Position numbers and translations under genes: made by a program. The notes below the pieces were generated by a model. It saw only the letters and a program-made list of their open reading frames with translations. It did not search any database and was not told where the DNA came from. Positions 36,310 through 45,116 of a stretch of 64,000 nucleotides of DNA are shown here, one piece after another. Position 1 is the first letter of the stretch. The number at the start of each line of letters is the position of its first letter. Origin of the DNA: Fervidobacterium pennivorans (GTDB taxonomy: Bacteria > Thermotogota > Thermotogae > Thermotogales > Fervidobacteriaceae); contig NZ_CP011393.1 in assembly GCF_001644665.1 (NCBI RefSeq), positions 434,001 through 498,000 of the forward strand. Reading direction: 5' to 3'.

Positions 36310-36967
36310 CACCTAATGCCTCCCCTAAAAGCTTCCTCAACTGCCTTTTTATATAATGTAACTTACTCTTTATTGTTCCCTCGGGTTTGTCCAGTATTTT
36401 CCCGATTTCTGCATATGTTAAACCGTCAACTTCTTTCATATACAAAATAGCTCTATCTTCAGGATCTAATTTAGCTAAAGCTTCATTCAATTTTTGCATA
36501 ATTTCCTCATCTGACAAGGTCTTTTTAATATCATCCTCAGAACTGACCTGACTGTGGTATTCACTGAACTCTTCGTCATCCGTTGATTGTTCAAAATCAG
36601 TCAGTATACTTCTGCGCTTTAACTTCTTATATAGGTTGTTACATACGTTCATTGTTATTTTGTAAATCCACGTTGCTAACTTCGAATCACCACGGAATTT
36701 CTTGACCCCTTTGTAAACTCGAAGAAAAACTTCTTGAATTACATCGTCGACATCATCTGAGCCTAAGAAACTTTTAACTAAAGCACCTATCTTTGGACCG
36801 TAGGTTCTATACAGATATCTGTAAGCTCCTTCATCACCCTTTGCTAGGGCTCTTATTAACTTTTTCTCATCGTTCCAATTATTTTGACCATCGAGTTTCT
36901 CAAATCGTTCAATATCCGAATTATTTTTCATCTCGGAAAATTTGGAAGATTCCAATTTTCTCACCAC
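36290..36967 (-). CDS. ECF-type RNA polymerase sigma factor
   Basis: A group 4 sigma-70 factor, up to 225 residues. Region 2 spans about residues 45-115 (YRYLYRTYGPKIGALV, DDVIQEVFLRVYKG, KLATWIYKITMNVCNN), and region 4 about 165-215 (LDPEDRAILYMKEVDGLTY, AEIGKILDKPEGTIKSKLHY). It should direct transcription of an envelope-stress or similar regulon. The GTG start at 36967 overlaps the DUF72 gene by 47 bases; an ATG at 36931 is possible. It is followed by a candidate anti-sigma factor and an RseB-like protein. Confidence 0.92.
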   Translation of the reverse strand: MVRKLESSKFSEMKNNSDIERFEKLDGQNNWNDEKKLIRALAKGDEGAYRYLYRTYGPKIGALVKSFLGSDDVDDVIQEVFLRVYKGVKKFRGDSKLATWIYKITMNVCNNLYKKLKRRSILTDFEQSTDDEEFSEYHSQVSSEDDIKKTLSDEEIMQKLNEALAKLDPEDRAILYMKEVDGLTYAEIGKILDKPEGTIKSKLHYIKRQLRKLLGEALGDEQEEP

Positions 36968-37769
36968 CTACAAGGGTTCTAAACATTACAGCGTTTTTCA
37001 AAGCCTGTCCACGGTAGCAGTTATTGAAGAAAACAAATCGCTTTGTTGACGGTAACGAAAGAAGTTCGCTAGCAATCTCTCTCAGCTCGGATTCCGAGTA
37101 ATTGTAATCGTAACGCGTTTTTTCGTCAGCAGTAAACCATTTCGGATTTCGACCATGTAAACGGATATACGTGGAATCTTCTTTTGCACTGTACTCAGTA
37201 CTAAAAGAATACAAACCTGGTAATTTCGGAAGGTCGACAACGACTATGTGGAGATAAGGACTGAATTCTTTCAGCAAAAGCCAAACATCATCCCTTTTTA
37301 CCCACGTCGAGTTTCTAAACTCTATGAAAAGTTCAATTTCCTTGCTTGTTATTTCTTCAGCAAGCTTCTTTAAAAACTCAACGTGTTCATTAGAGTATTT
37401 AAACACATACGGAAATTGGGCAAGGTAACCTACCATTTTACCTTCCTGCTTTATAACATTTGTATTCTTTAGGAAATCCTTGAGATTTTCTATGTTTCCA
37501 TCGTGTGTTATAGAACTATGAAGTTTTAGTGCGAATTTGAAACCTGGAGGCGACTTTCTCAATAAAGATACTATGGTTCTATATGAAGGCATTTGGTAGA
37601 ATGTATAGTTTAACTCCACTGCATTGAAACCGTAATTCTGCCAATAATAATTAAACATCTCGCTGGATTTAATATAATCAGGATACACTGTTCCTACCCA
37701 GTCGTCGAACGAAAAACCGCTTGTTCCAATAAACCAAAGAACACGTTTTTCTTTTTCTTTTTCTTCCAT
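36921..37769 (-). CDS. DUF72 family protein (YecE-like)
   Basis: A 282-residue protein of the DUF72 family, a TIM-barrel of unknown function. Characteristic elements: FIGTSGFSFDDWVGTVYP near the N-terminus, YWQNYGFNAVELNYTFYQMP, FKFALKLHSSITHDG, LFIEFRNSTWV and FFNNCYRGQALKNA at the C-terminus. The ATG at 37769 lies five bases after the helicase stop, with GGAGGG 13 bases upstream; a TTG at 37790 overlapping that site is the alternative. Confidence 0.88.
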   Translation of the reverse strand: MEEKEKEKRVLWFIGTSGFSFDDWVGTVYPDYIKSSEMFNYYWQNYGFNAVELNYTFYQMPSYRTIVSLLRKSPPGFKFALKLHSSITHDGNIENLKDFLKNTNVIKQEGKMVGYLAQFPYVFKYSNEHVEFLKKLAEEITSKEIELFIEFRNSTWVKRDDVWLLLKEFSPYLHIVVVDLPKLPGLYSFSTEYSAKEDSTYIRLHGRNPKWFTADEKTRYDYNYSESELREIASELLSLPSTKRFVFFNNCYRGQALKNAVMFRTLVGGEKIGIFQIFRDEK

Positions 37770-37774
37770 TTTGT

Positions 37775-39721
37775 TTATCTGACCCTCCAATATTCAACTA
37801 AGTAAGGAGGTATATCCTCAACAAAGTCACGTTCAATTTTTCCTGTCCTAAAGTAGTCGCTTCGAGAAAAAACGGAATGAGTTATATAAAGCATATCTTT
37901 AGCTCTGGTTATTGCAACGTAAAATAGCCTTTCTTCTTCGTCAAGAGAACCATCTTTCAGAGCCAAGAAGTGTGGGAAATCACCTGGATTGACACCTATG
38001 ACAAAGACTATCTTCCACTCTAAACCTTTTGCTTGATGGACTGTTGTCAACGTAACTTTCCCGCCTTCATCTTCGTTTCTGTCAAGTTCAGCTTCTCTTG
38101 CCTCAGATATTATTAGCTCGCTTAAGAATTCCTCTGTAGAATTGTAAAACGATGCCATTTCAATAAGCCTTTCAATATCTTCCTCTCTGTCTCGGAAATC
38201 TTGGTAGTGGTATTCAAGAATGCTTTGATAAAAATCTTCATAGAAATTTCTTATCTGCTCGCTTGGACCTTTACCAAGAGAGTTGTAAATAACGTTTTTC
38301 AGTACATCTATGTTAGCACTCTTAACATTAAGACTTAAGAACCGTCCTATAGGGTCTTCTGTCGATGTTATTTCATTTGCAATCCTTTCAGCTTTTACAT
38401 CTCCTACGTTTTCAAGCATTTTCAAGATTCTAATCCATGAAATAACATCGTAAGGATTTTCCAAAATCTTCAAAAATGCTATAACGTCTTTTGCGTGAGC
38501 AGTTTCCGTAAATCTGAGACCTGAGAGTATTTTGAAAGGGATGTTATTTTTTGAAAGTTCCAACTGTAATTCCAACGAGTGGGAATGGGCTCTGTAGATT
38601 ACAGCTATATCACTGTAGTTTGCGCCGTCGTTCACATGCTCGATAATTCTTTGAGCAACAAATCGTGCTTCATCAAAATGGTCATAAGTATTAACAACGA
38701 CAGGTTTTTGGGAACTATAGCGAACTGCTCTTAACTTCTTAGGCACTGATGACCTTGGTATCATTGAATTCACTAACTCAACTATTTTATCAGTGCTTCT
38801 GTAGTTGGTTTGTATTTTAAACACATTAGCACCTTCCATAATCTCTTTAACGTTTTCAAATCGTGCCCCTCTGAATGAGTATATACTTTGCGCATCGTCG
38901 GCTACGACAAAGAGATTGTTGTGAACCTGACTTAAAAGCTGAACGATTTTTAATTGTAGTATATTTGTATCTTGGAATTCATCAACTAAAATCCATTTGA
39001 ATTGAGACGAAATACGTTCACGAACATCAGGTTTTTCTTCGAGAAGCATAAGCATCTTAAGCAACAGGTCGTCGTAATCTAAGACGTTCTGTTTTTCTTT
39101 TTCAATGGCATACTCTTTAAATATATTTTCAATCACATCAATGACGTTTATCCATCTTTTTGCACGTTTAACTATGACTTCATATGGAGTTTGAAGGGTA
39201 TTGTTCATAAATGAGTATAGTGAGTAAAGCTCGTTCGGAGTTGGGAGTGCTTTACTCATCTGCTTTGATGTTACAAAACGACTTCTGACCAACTTCATCA
39301 AATCTACAGAATCATCCTCATCTAGGATTGTAAAGTTTGGTTTGAGACCTATGCTTGAACCATAACGTCTAAGCAAAACATTACACACATGGTGAAACGT
39401 TCCTGAAAGCATTCCAGAGAGCTCTCTTTTAGTTACTTTCTGTGCTCGCTCTATCATTTCTTTTGCTGCAGCTCGAGTAAATGTAACTAAGAGTATTTCC
39501 GAAGGTTTTACTCCATTTCCGAGAAGATATGCAATTTTGTAAGTGATTACACGGGTCTTCCCGCTACCAGGACCTGCTATGACAACACTCTTACCAAAAG
39601 AGTTTAAAACTGCATTTCTCTGCTCAGCGTCGAGCTCGTTCATTATCTCGGTGATTATTTTCTCAGTTATTCCATTCGTGTTTTCTAACTTGTAGTCTTT
39701 AACTTCTCTATCTCGATTCAT
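37775..39721 (-). CDS. UvrD/PcrA-like superfamily 1 DNA helicase
   Basis: A 648-residue 3'-5' helicase. Motif Q/I: AGPGSGKTRVITYKIAYLL (residues about 48-66); II: VDEFQDTN; III: ADDAQSIYSFRGA; IV: QTNYRST; V: TTVHQAKGLEWKIVFVIG; VI: YVAITRAKDMLYIT. All motifs are intact. It is somewhat shorter than UvrD/PcrA (about 720). Role in repair or replication-conflict removal is inferred from the family. Start ATG at 39721 (an upstream GTG at 39727 is possible). It follows the PHP gene by 28 bases. Confidence 0.94.
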   Translation of the reverse strand: MNRDREVKDYKLENTNGITEKIITEIMNELDAEQRNAVLNSFGKSVVIAGPGSGKTRVITYKIAYLLGNGVKPSEILLVTFTRAAAKEMIERAQKVTKRELSGMLSGTFHHVCNVLLRRYGSSIGLKPNFTILDEDDSVDLMKLVRSRFVTSKQMSKALPTPNELYSLYSFMNNTLQTPYEVIVKRAKRWINVIDVIENIFKEYAIEKEKQNVLDYDDLLLKMLMLLEEKPDVRERISSQFKWILVDEFQDTNILQLKIVQLLSQVHNNLFVVADDAQSIYSFRGARFENVKEIMEGANVFKIQTNYRSTDKIVELVNSMIPRSSVPKKLRAVRYSSQKPVVVNTYDHFDEARFVAQRIIEHVNDGANYSDIAVIYRAHSHSLELQLELSKNNIPFKILSGLRFTETAHAKDVIAFLKILENPYDVISWIRILKMLENVGDVKAERIANEITSTEDPIGRFLSLNVKSANIDVLKNVIYNSLGKGPSEQIRNFYEDFYQSILEYHYQDFRDREEDIERLIEMASFYNSTEEFLSELIISEAREAELDRNEDEGGKVTLTTVHQAKGLEWKIVFVIGVNPGDFPHFLALKDGSLDEEERLFYVAITRAKDMLYITHSVFSRSDYFRTGKIERDFVEDIPPYLVEYWRVR

Positions 39722-39749
39722 TATCACACCACCATTTGTATACTTATTT

Positions 39750-40601
39750 TCAGAACAACCTGGATAAGAACTTACCGATATGTCTGAATGGAATGTTCAT
39801 TCCAAGCTTTATATTGGGTCTGTTATCTCCATGGAAGTCACTTCCTGCGGTGACCACCAAATTGTATTTTTCCGCGATTCTTAATAATTCTTCTACCTGA
39901 CCGGGCAAATGTGTTGAATAATACGCCTCCACACCGTCCAAACCTTTTGAGACCAAATATTTAATCAAATCTTCAAGAGTTTCAATTTCCGGAGCTATTG
40001 GATAAGGTTTACCCTCGTGAAGTGTTTGGTATGGGTGTGCCAATATGGCGATGCCACCTGATTCTTTTATCAATTCGATGGCTTCCTCTGGCTTCAGTCT
40101 TTTTTTCTCAACAAAAAATAATCCACCATCTTTTAGATATTTTTGGAACGCCTCTTCCATGCTTTGCACGTATCCTTTTTCCACCATCAGACGAGCAAAG
40201 TGGGGTCTACCAATCGCTTTGCCCTTTGCCACTTTTTTTAGTTCTTCCATTGTAAGCTTGAATCCGTGTTGATTCATCTTTTCAAGAATTAGTTCGTTTC
40301 TTTTGTTGCGATATTCGATTAACTCATTTAATACTTTTTCGACTTTTTCCGAATTGTCGAAGTTGTAACCTAAGATATGCAAGCTGTCGGTTGGATATTC
40401 CGCACTGATTTCCACTCCTCGAATAAGTAATAACTTTGGGTCTTTGTAAACGGTCTCATCAATTTGATGGAACCCAGTTATTGTATCATGGTCAGTTATT
40501 GCGAGCACCTCTAATCCTATCAATTTTGCTTTTTCCACAAGTTCCATTGGCTTTAGAGTACCATCTGATGCAGTTGTATGCGTATGAAGATCCAAAACCA
40601 A
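39750..40601 (-). CDS. PHP-domain phosphoesterase
   Basis: A 283-residue metal-dependent phosphoesterase similar to the YciV / RNase AM group. DLHTHTTASDGTLKP, AITDHDTITGF, RGVEISAEYP, GRPHFARLMV, LAHPYQTLH and AGSDFHGDN supply the four PHP motifs with their His and Asp ligands. Members act on 3',5'-nucleoside bisphosphate or 5' ends of RNA; which applies here is not known. The TTG start at 40601 is six bases after GGAGGG. The leader is part of a 16-nt inverted repeat shared with the divergent HD gene. Confidence 0.88.
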   Translation of the reverse strand: MVLDLHTHTTASDGTLKPMELVEKAKLIGLEVLAITDHDTITGFHQIDETVYKDPKLLLIRGVEISAEYPTDSLHILGYNFDNSEKVEKVLNELIEYRNKRNELILEKMNQHGFKLTMEELKKVAKGKAIGRPHFARLMVEKGYVQSMEEAFQKYLKDGGLFFVEKKRLKPEEAIELIKESGGIAILAHPYQTLHEGKPYPIAPEIETLEDLIKYLVSKGLDGVEAYYSTHLPGQVEELLRIAEKYNLVVTAGSDFHGDNRPNIKLGMNIPFRHIGKFLSRLF

Positions 40602-40614
40602 AGCAATCCCTCCA
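40599..40614 (-). repeat. 16-nt inverted repeat, left copy (ribosome site and start of the PHP gene)
   Basis: On the - strand TGGAGGGATTGCTTTG, ending with the TTG start codon. Identical to the + strand sequence at 40727-40742. Confidence 0.9.
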
Positions 40615-40652
40615 GATAAGTTTAACAATCTACTTTTTAAATTTCATGTTTT

Positions 40653-40677
40653 ATTATACCACGTTTTGTGGTATACT
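40653..40677. promoter_or_regulatory. Overlapping divergent extended -10 promoters in a palindrome
   Basis: TATACCAC and GTGGTATA form an 8-bp inverted repeat around GTTTT (40655-40675). On + it gives TGTGGTATACT, on - CGTGGTATAAT, so each arm is an extended -10 facing outward. The two genes on either side (40601 - and 40740 +) are divergent. Transcription from one side should interfere with the other; a repressor could also use the palindrome. Confidence 0.55.
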
Positions 40678-40726
40678 TAATTAAAGATACGTAGACAACA
40701 GATAAAATTTGAAAGTAATTTTGTTA

Positions 40727-40742
40727 TGGAGGGATTGCTTTG
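40727..40742 (+). repeat. 16-nt inverted repeat, right copy (ribosome site and start of the HD gene)
   Basis: TGGAGGGATTGCTTTG, ending with the TTG start codon of the HD-domain gene. Identical to the - strand sequence at 40599-40614. Confidence 0.9.
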
Positions 40743-41282
40743 AAAAGAGAAGAAGCTCTGGAGCTACTTAAAACCCATTTATCCAACAAAAACTTGATTA
40801 ACCACTGCCTGGCTTGTGAAGCCATTATGAGGCGTTTAGCTCGCCATTTTGGACAAGATGAAGAAACATGGGGACTTGCAGGGTTGCTACACGACCTTGA
40901 TTATGATTATACAAAGGACAAACCAGAAGAACACGGATTCAGAAGTGTCGAGATTCTTGGTGACTCTGTAAGCCAAGAGATAAAAGATGCCATCCTTGCA
41001 CATTGTGAAAAGAAAGTACCTGAAACTCTTATGGAGAAAGCGCTTTATGCCGTTGATCCAACGAGTGGTTTCATAGTAGCTGCCGCGTTGATAAGACCAG
41101 AAAAGAAACTCGCTTTTGTTGATGTTCCGTTTCTGCTAAACAGGTTTAAAGAAAAAGGATTCGCAAAAGGTGCAAATAGGGACCAGATGAAATCTTGCGA
41201 GAATATCGGACTTACATTAGAAGAATTTTACTCACTTGCTTTAGAAGCCATGAAAGAGATATCCGAGCAAATAGGACTGTAA
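40740..41282 (+). CDS. HDIG-type HD-domain phosphohydrolase
   Basis: A 180-residue HD protein. His in NKNLINHCLACEAI, the HD pair in LAGLLHDLDYDYTKD, His in EEHGFRSVEIL and AILAHCEKKVP, and Asp in YAVDPTSGF form the metal site. It resembles small HDIG phosphohydrolases of unknown substrate (nucleotide-like). The TTG start follows GGAGGG by six bases. It heads a + strand run with a membrane protein and thrS. Confidence 0.82.
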   Translation: MKREEALELLKTHLSNKNLINHCLACEAIMRRLARHFGQDEETWGLAGLLHDLDYDYTKDKPEEHGFRSVEILGDSVSQEIKDAILAHCEKKVPETLMEKALYAVDPTSGFIVAAALIRPEKKLAFVDVPFLLNRFKEKGFAKGANRDQMKSCENIGLTLEEFYSLALEAMKEISEQIGL

Positions 41283-41318
41283 AGTTTTGACTTCCATTTA
41301 AAGTGTTGAGGTGCGAAC

Positions 41319-41729
41319 ATGGAATTTGTGCTGTGGGTTGTTTCCATTATTTCGGTTTTTGTTGATAATGTTTTCAGAGAATACTTTACACTTGTGCCGT
41401 TGTATTTTCTTCTTGAATCTCTTCCAGAAATTGATGAGAGAAGCTTAAAGTCGAAAGTAATAAGACTTTTTTTGTTTTCTCTTTTCTACCAAAGTTTTTC
41501 ATACCAGAGATTGACGATTATCTGGGTTATCCTAACATCTGTCATTATTGTGATAGAATTGTATAGAGACACATTTTACTATCCTTGGAGCGCATCTTTA
41601 CTACAGGCAGTTTTATTCTTACTTCCATACTACTTTTATGAACCAGTCGCTTTACTTTACGGCTTTCTTGTAAATTGCGCATTATTTGTTTACATATACA
41701 AAAAACTCGAGTTTGGAGGTGCCCGATGA
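41319..41729 (+). CDS. Small multi-pass membrane protein of unknown function
   Basis: A 136-residue protein with four or more hydrophobic segments ([57 protein letters not shown]). The layout somewhat recalls MreD-type proteins, but there is no firm match. The ATG is preceded by GAGGTG. Its stop codon overlaps the thrS start (ATGA), so the two are translationally coupled. Confidence 0.65.
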   Translation: MEFVLWVVSIISVFVDNVFREYFTLVPLYFLLESLPEIDERSLKSKVIRLFLFSLFYQSFSYQRLTIIWVILTSVIIVIELYRDTFYYPWSASLLQAVLFLLPYYFYEPVALLYGFLVNCALFVYIYKKLEFGGAR

Positions 41730-43657
41730 TTATGCAAGTGAGATTACCTGATGGGAGTATAAAAATTTACGACGGACCTGTAACACCGGGTCAAATAGCG
41801 AGAGAAATTTCCGAGGGTCTATGGAGGAATGCCGCAGGGGCTATCGTCAACGGTCAGTTGTGGGATTTGGAACGACCTATCGACTTCGATTGCGAGTTGA
41901 AAATAGTAAAGTTAGAAGAACCAGAAGCAGCAGAAATTTACAGGCATACGATGTCACATATAATGGCCCAAGCTGTTATGAGAATTTACGGTGCTGACAA
42001 GGTTAAACTTGGTATCGGTCCAACTATTGAAAATGGGTTTTACTACGATTTTGACATTCAAGACGTGAAAATAACGGAAGAAGACTTAGCAAAGATAGAA
42101 GAAGAAATGAAGAAAATAATTAAAGAGGACTTGAAAATAGAAAGATTTGAGTTACCAAAAGCTGAGGCAATAGAGTTAATGAAGGAAAGGGGACAGGTTT
42201 ATAAAGTAGAGCTTATAGAGGAAATTCCTGATGAAAAAGTAAGTTTTTACAAACAGGGTGAATTCATTGACCTTTGTCGAGGACCACATTTGCTAAGCAC
42301 TGGCAAGGTGAAGCATTTTAAGTTGCTTTCTGTTTCTGGTGCTTATTGGCGAGGTAATGAAAAAAATCCAATGCTGCAAAGAATATATGGTACAGCATTT
42401 GCAAAAAAAGAAGACCTTGAAAACTACTTGAAAATGCTCGAGGAAGCAAAAAAGAGAGATCATAGAAAACTCGGACCTCAACTTGAATTGTTCTTTATAA
42501 ACACTGATGTTGCTGCAGGTATGCCTATATTTTTACCGTACGGTATGACAGTTCTTCTGGAGCTTATGAATCTTTCAAGGAAATTGCACAAAAAGTATGG
42601 CTACAAAGAAGTGGGAACTCCTTTAATAATGCACGAAAAACTGTGGCGTCAAAGTGGACACTGGGACCATTACAAGAACAATATGTATTTCACAGAAAAA
42701 GAAGAAGTTACCTACGCTGTGAAACCAATGAACTGTCCTGGTCACATCCTGATTTATAAAAACAAACCTGTTTCATACAAAGACCTTCCAATCAGGTTGT
42801 TCGAATTCGGTAGGGTTCACAGGTACGAACGCGGTGGGGTTTTACACGGACTATTGAGAGTAAGGACGTTTACACAAGATGACGCGCATATATTTTGTAG
42901 AGAAGACCAGGTTGTGGCAGAGGTCACCAACGTTGTTAAATTTATTGACGAACTGTACAGCATCTTTGGTTTCACTTATCGTGCAACACTCAGCACAATG
43001 CCTGAAGACCATATGGGTGATGAAGCGACTTGGGAAAAAGCTACACAGGCGCTTAGGAACGCCTTGGAAGAAACAAAAGTTCCGTATGTTGTTGCAGAAG
43101 GAGAGGGCGCATTTTACGGTCCAAAAATTGATTTCCATGTTAAAGATGTGATTGGCAGAGAATGGCAGTGTGCAACTATCCAGGTAGATTTCCAAATGCC
43201 TGAACGCTTTGATATCACATACAAAGATGCTGACGGAACAGAAAAAAGGCCAGTTATGATTCACAGGGCGCTATACGGTTCCCTTGAAAGATTTTTTGGT
43301 ATTCTTATTGAGCATTACGCTGGTGCGTTCCCAACATGGCTTGCACCGGTTCAAGTCGTTGTACTACCTGTCTCGGAAAAGTATGTTGATTACGCAAAGC
43401 AGCTATCAGAAAAGTTTGACAAGACCGGCATAAGGGTAGAACTTGATGACCGTAATGAGACCCTTGGGTACAGAATAAGGGAAAATCAGATGAGGAAAGT
43501 GCCATATATGATAATCGTTGGAGAGAAAGAGAAAGAATCTGGAAAAATCTCAGTTAGGACACGTGAAGGAAGAGACATCCATGATGTGGAAGTTGAAGAA
43601 TTCATAACAAAGATTACGGGGGAAATAAATTCCAGAAGTATATCTCTGACTTACTAA
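41726..43657 (+). CDS. thrS: Threonyl-tRNA synthetase
   Basis: Charges tRNA-Thr with threonine. A 643-residue protein with an N-terminal TGS domain ([19 protein letters not shown]), an editing domain ([11 protein letters not shown]; second His/Cys motif in [12 protein letters not shown]), class II motif 2 ([12 protein letters not shown] region), motif 3 ([14 protein letters not shown]) and a C-terminal anticodon-binding domain. All parts are present and the length is normal. Start ATG at 41726 follows GGAGGT by five bases; an upstream in-frame ATG at 41675 would lie within the previous gene. Confidence 0.97.
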   Translation: MIMQVRLPDGSIKIYDGPVTPGQIAREISEGLWRNAAGAIVNGQLWDLERPIDFDCELKIVKLEEPEAAEIYRHTMSHIMAQAVMRIYGADKVKLGIGPTIENGFYYDFDIQDVKITEEDLAKIEEEMKKIIKEDLKIERFELPKAEAIELMKERGQVYKVELIEEIPDEKVSFYKQGEFIDLCRGPHLLSTGKVKHFKLLSVSGAYWRGNEKNPMLQRIYGTAFAKKEDLENYLKMLEEAKKRDHRKLGPQLELFFINTDVAAGMPIFLPYGMTVLLELMNLSRKLHKKYGYKEVGTPLIMHEKLWRQSGHWDHYKNNMYFTEKEEVTYAVKPMNCPGHILIYKNKPVSYKDLPIRLFEFGRVHRYERGGVLHGLLRVRTFTQDDAHIFCREDQVVAEVTNVVKFIDELYSIFGFTYRATLSTMPEDHMGDEATWEKATQALRNALEETKVPYVVAEGEGAFYGPKIDFHVKDVIGREWQCATIQVDFQMPERFDITYKDADGTEKRPVMIHRALYGSLERFFGILIEHYAGAFPTWLAPVQVVVLPVSEKYVDYAKQLSEKFDKTGIRVELDDRNETLGYRIRENQMRKVPYMIIVGEKEKESGKISVRTREGRDIHDVEVEEFITKITGEINSRSISLTY

Positions 43658-43687
43658 TTTGAGCGGTCAGCAAAAGGTGGTGGGAAT

Positions 43688-44500
43688 TTGTTACCGGAAG
43701 AACTTGTAAAACTTTTCAAAGAGGCGTTTGGTAAAGAACCAATATGTGAGGATTCAAGTATTGGAATTTGTATATCGAAAGAGAACGGTTATATAGTGAT
43801 AAGAGAAAACGGGAAATTGTTAGCACAGTTTGAAGATAACGAATATGATTATGGTTTCATCTTGCAATACTATGCAAAAAAGGCAGGTTTGTTTGCACCC
43901 CAAGACAAACAAATGGAAGAGCTTTTGAGGTCACTTTTTGTAAATATAATCGTCCTAACAGAGGTAGAAGACAAGAATGGATTTTCCCATTCTCAACGGG
44001 TTGCCAAGCTAGCTGAAGAATTTGCGCGGTATCTTGGCTGGGATGAATCAAATATCCAAGAACTTAGAAATCACGCATTTTTACATGACGTGGGTAAAAT
44101 AGCCATTGAACAACTGATGCTTTATTCGCCAACACGATTAAGAACATTTGAAGCTCACTACGAGGATCACCCGACGATGGGAACTATTTACCTAACAATA
44201 CACGAAAGCCTATGGAAATATATCCCAACCGTCAGACATCACCATGAACGATGGGATGGAAAAGGATTTCCGGATAAACTGAAAGGTGAAGAAATACCAT
44301 ACTTTGCAAGAATAATTGCTGTACTGAATTACTACGACGAGGTGACAAATTTTGTATCAGCTGATTGGGACAGTGAAATTAAAACTCCACAGCAAGCTCT
44401 AAAGGAAATAAAAAGTCTAGCAGGAACATTCTTTGACCCCACAATTGTCGAGCAATTTGTAAATTTTATGAGGGACGTTTACAACATAAATGTCCAGTAA
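43688..44500 (+). CDS. HD-GYP-type phosphodiesterase, stand-alone
   Basis: A 270-residue protein. An N-terminal part of about 95 residues without known motif is followed by an HD-GYP-like domain: SHSQRVAKLAEEFARYL, AFLHDVGKIAIE, HPTMGTIYLT and HHERWDGKGFPDKLKG. GFP stands in place of the GYP motif, though the HHxxxDGxG core is intact, so it could degrade cyclic di-GMP or a related molecule. No GGDEF protein is seen in the window. Start TTG at 43688 after GGTGGTGGGAA. It is 30 bases after thrS. Confidence 0.85.
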   Translation: MLPEELVKLFKEAFGKEPICEDSSIGICISKENGYIVIRENGKLLAQFEDNEYDYGFILQYYAKKAGLFAPQDKQMEELLRSLFVNIIVLTEVEDKNGFSHSQRVAKLAEEFARYLGWDESNIQELRNHAFLHDVGKIAIEQLMLYSPTRLRTFEAHYEDHPTMGTIYLTIHESLWKYIPTVRHHHERWDGKGFPDKLKGEEIPYFARIIAVLNYYDEVTNFVSADWDSEIKTPQQALKEIKSLAGTFFDPTIVEQFVNFMRDVYNINVQ

Positions 44501-44519
44501 TGTTTAGTTATTAGCCATT

Positions 44520-44578
44520 GTTGGAAAAGATTAAGGTAGGTTGTAACATTGTGTATTGGTTTTTGTAGCTTTTCCAAC
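44520..44578. repeat. Inverted repeat with 39-base loop in the intergenic region
   Basis: GTTGGAAAAG (44520-44529) and CTTTTCCAAC (44569-44578), a perfect 10-bp inverted repeat 21 bases before the NfeD gene. Could be a leader structure or an operator. No T run follows, so it is not a terminator. Confidence 0.6.
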
Positions 44579-44599
44579 GTGGCTTCTAGGGGGGATTTT

Positions 44600-45085
44600 A
44601 TGATTTCACCGGTAACGTTTTGGATTATCTTAGGCGTTTTGCTAATGGTTTTGGAGATATTCACACCAACATTTTTCGTATTCTGGTTTGGCCTTGGCAG
44701 CTTAGCAGCTGCCATTGTTGCCTACTTTTACGAGAACACTATCTTTGAGCTTCTTACATTTATAGTGGTGTCGGGTATACTAGTTTTGTCCACAAGAAAA
44801 CTTGCCAAGAAAATAACAGGCGAAGAAGTAAGAAGTATCAATGTTGATGAAATCATTGGAAAAGAAGCAATAGTTATAGAACAAATTGATAATAAGTTGG
44901 GAAAAGGCGTAGTCAAGGTAAGCGGTGATATGTGGCGAGCTGTATCTGTTGATGATGATGTAGTAATACAAAGCGGAGAAAAGGTGATAATCGAAAAAGT
45001 GGAAGGCGCTCATGTCGTTGTTCGCCCAGTCTTTAAACCGAAAGAGTTTGAGAATTTAAAGGAGAATAAGTCAGATAATTTATAG
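44600..45085 (+). CDS. NfeD-like membrane protein (short form)
   Basis: A 161-residue protein: three membrane helices ([42 protein letters not shown]) followed by a soluble OB-fold domain ([40 protein letters not shown]). This is the short NfeD type (NfeD1b-like) that partners stomatin; the serine protease domain of long NfeD is absent. It lies 31 bases before a stomatin-like gene, the usual pairing. The ATG follows AGGGGGG. Confidence 0.92.
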   Translation: MISPVTFWIILGVLLMVLEIFTPTFFVFWFGLGSLAAAIVAYFYENTIFELLTFIVVSGILVLSTRKLAKKITGEEVRSINVDEIIGKEAIVIEQIDNKLGKGVVKVSGDMWRAVSVDDDVVIQSGEKVIIEKVEGAHVVVRPVFKPKEFENLKENKSDNL

Positions 45086-45116
45086 TATTTCCAAAACCAA
45101 AAAGGAGGGGAAAAAC

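Noticed and set aside
44695-44714. TGGCAGCT/AGCTGCCA hairpin 95 bases into the NfeD gene, first taken as another embedded terminator.
   Set aside because: The stem is only 8 bp and is followed by TTGTTGCC, not a T run; it encodes an Ala-rich helix and is probably chance.
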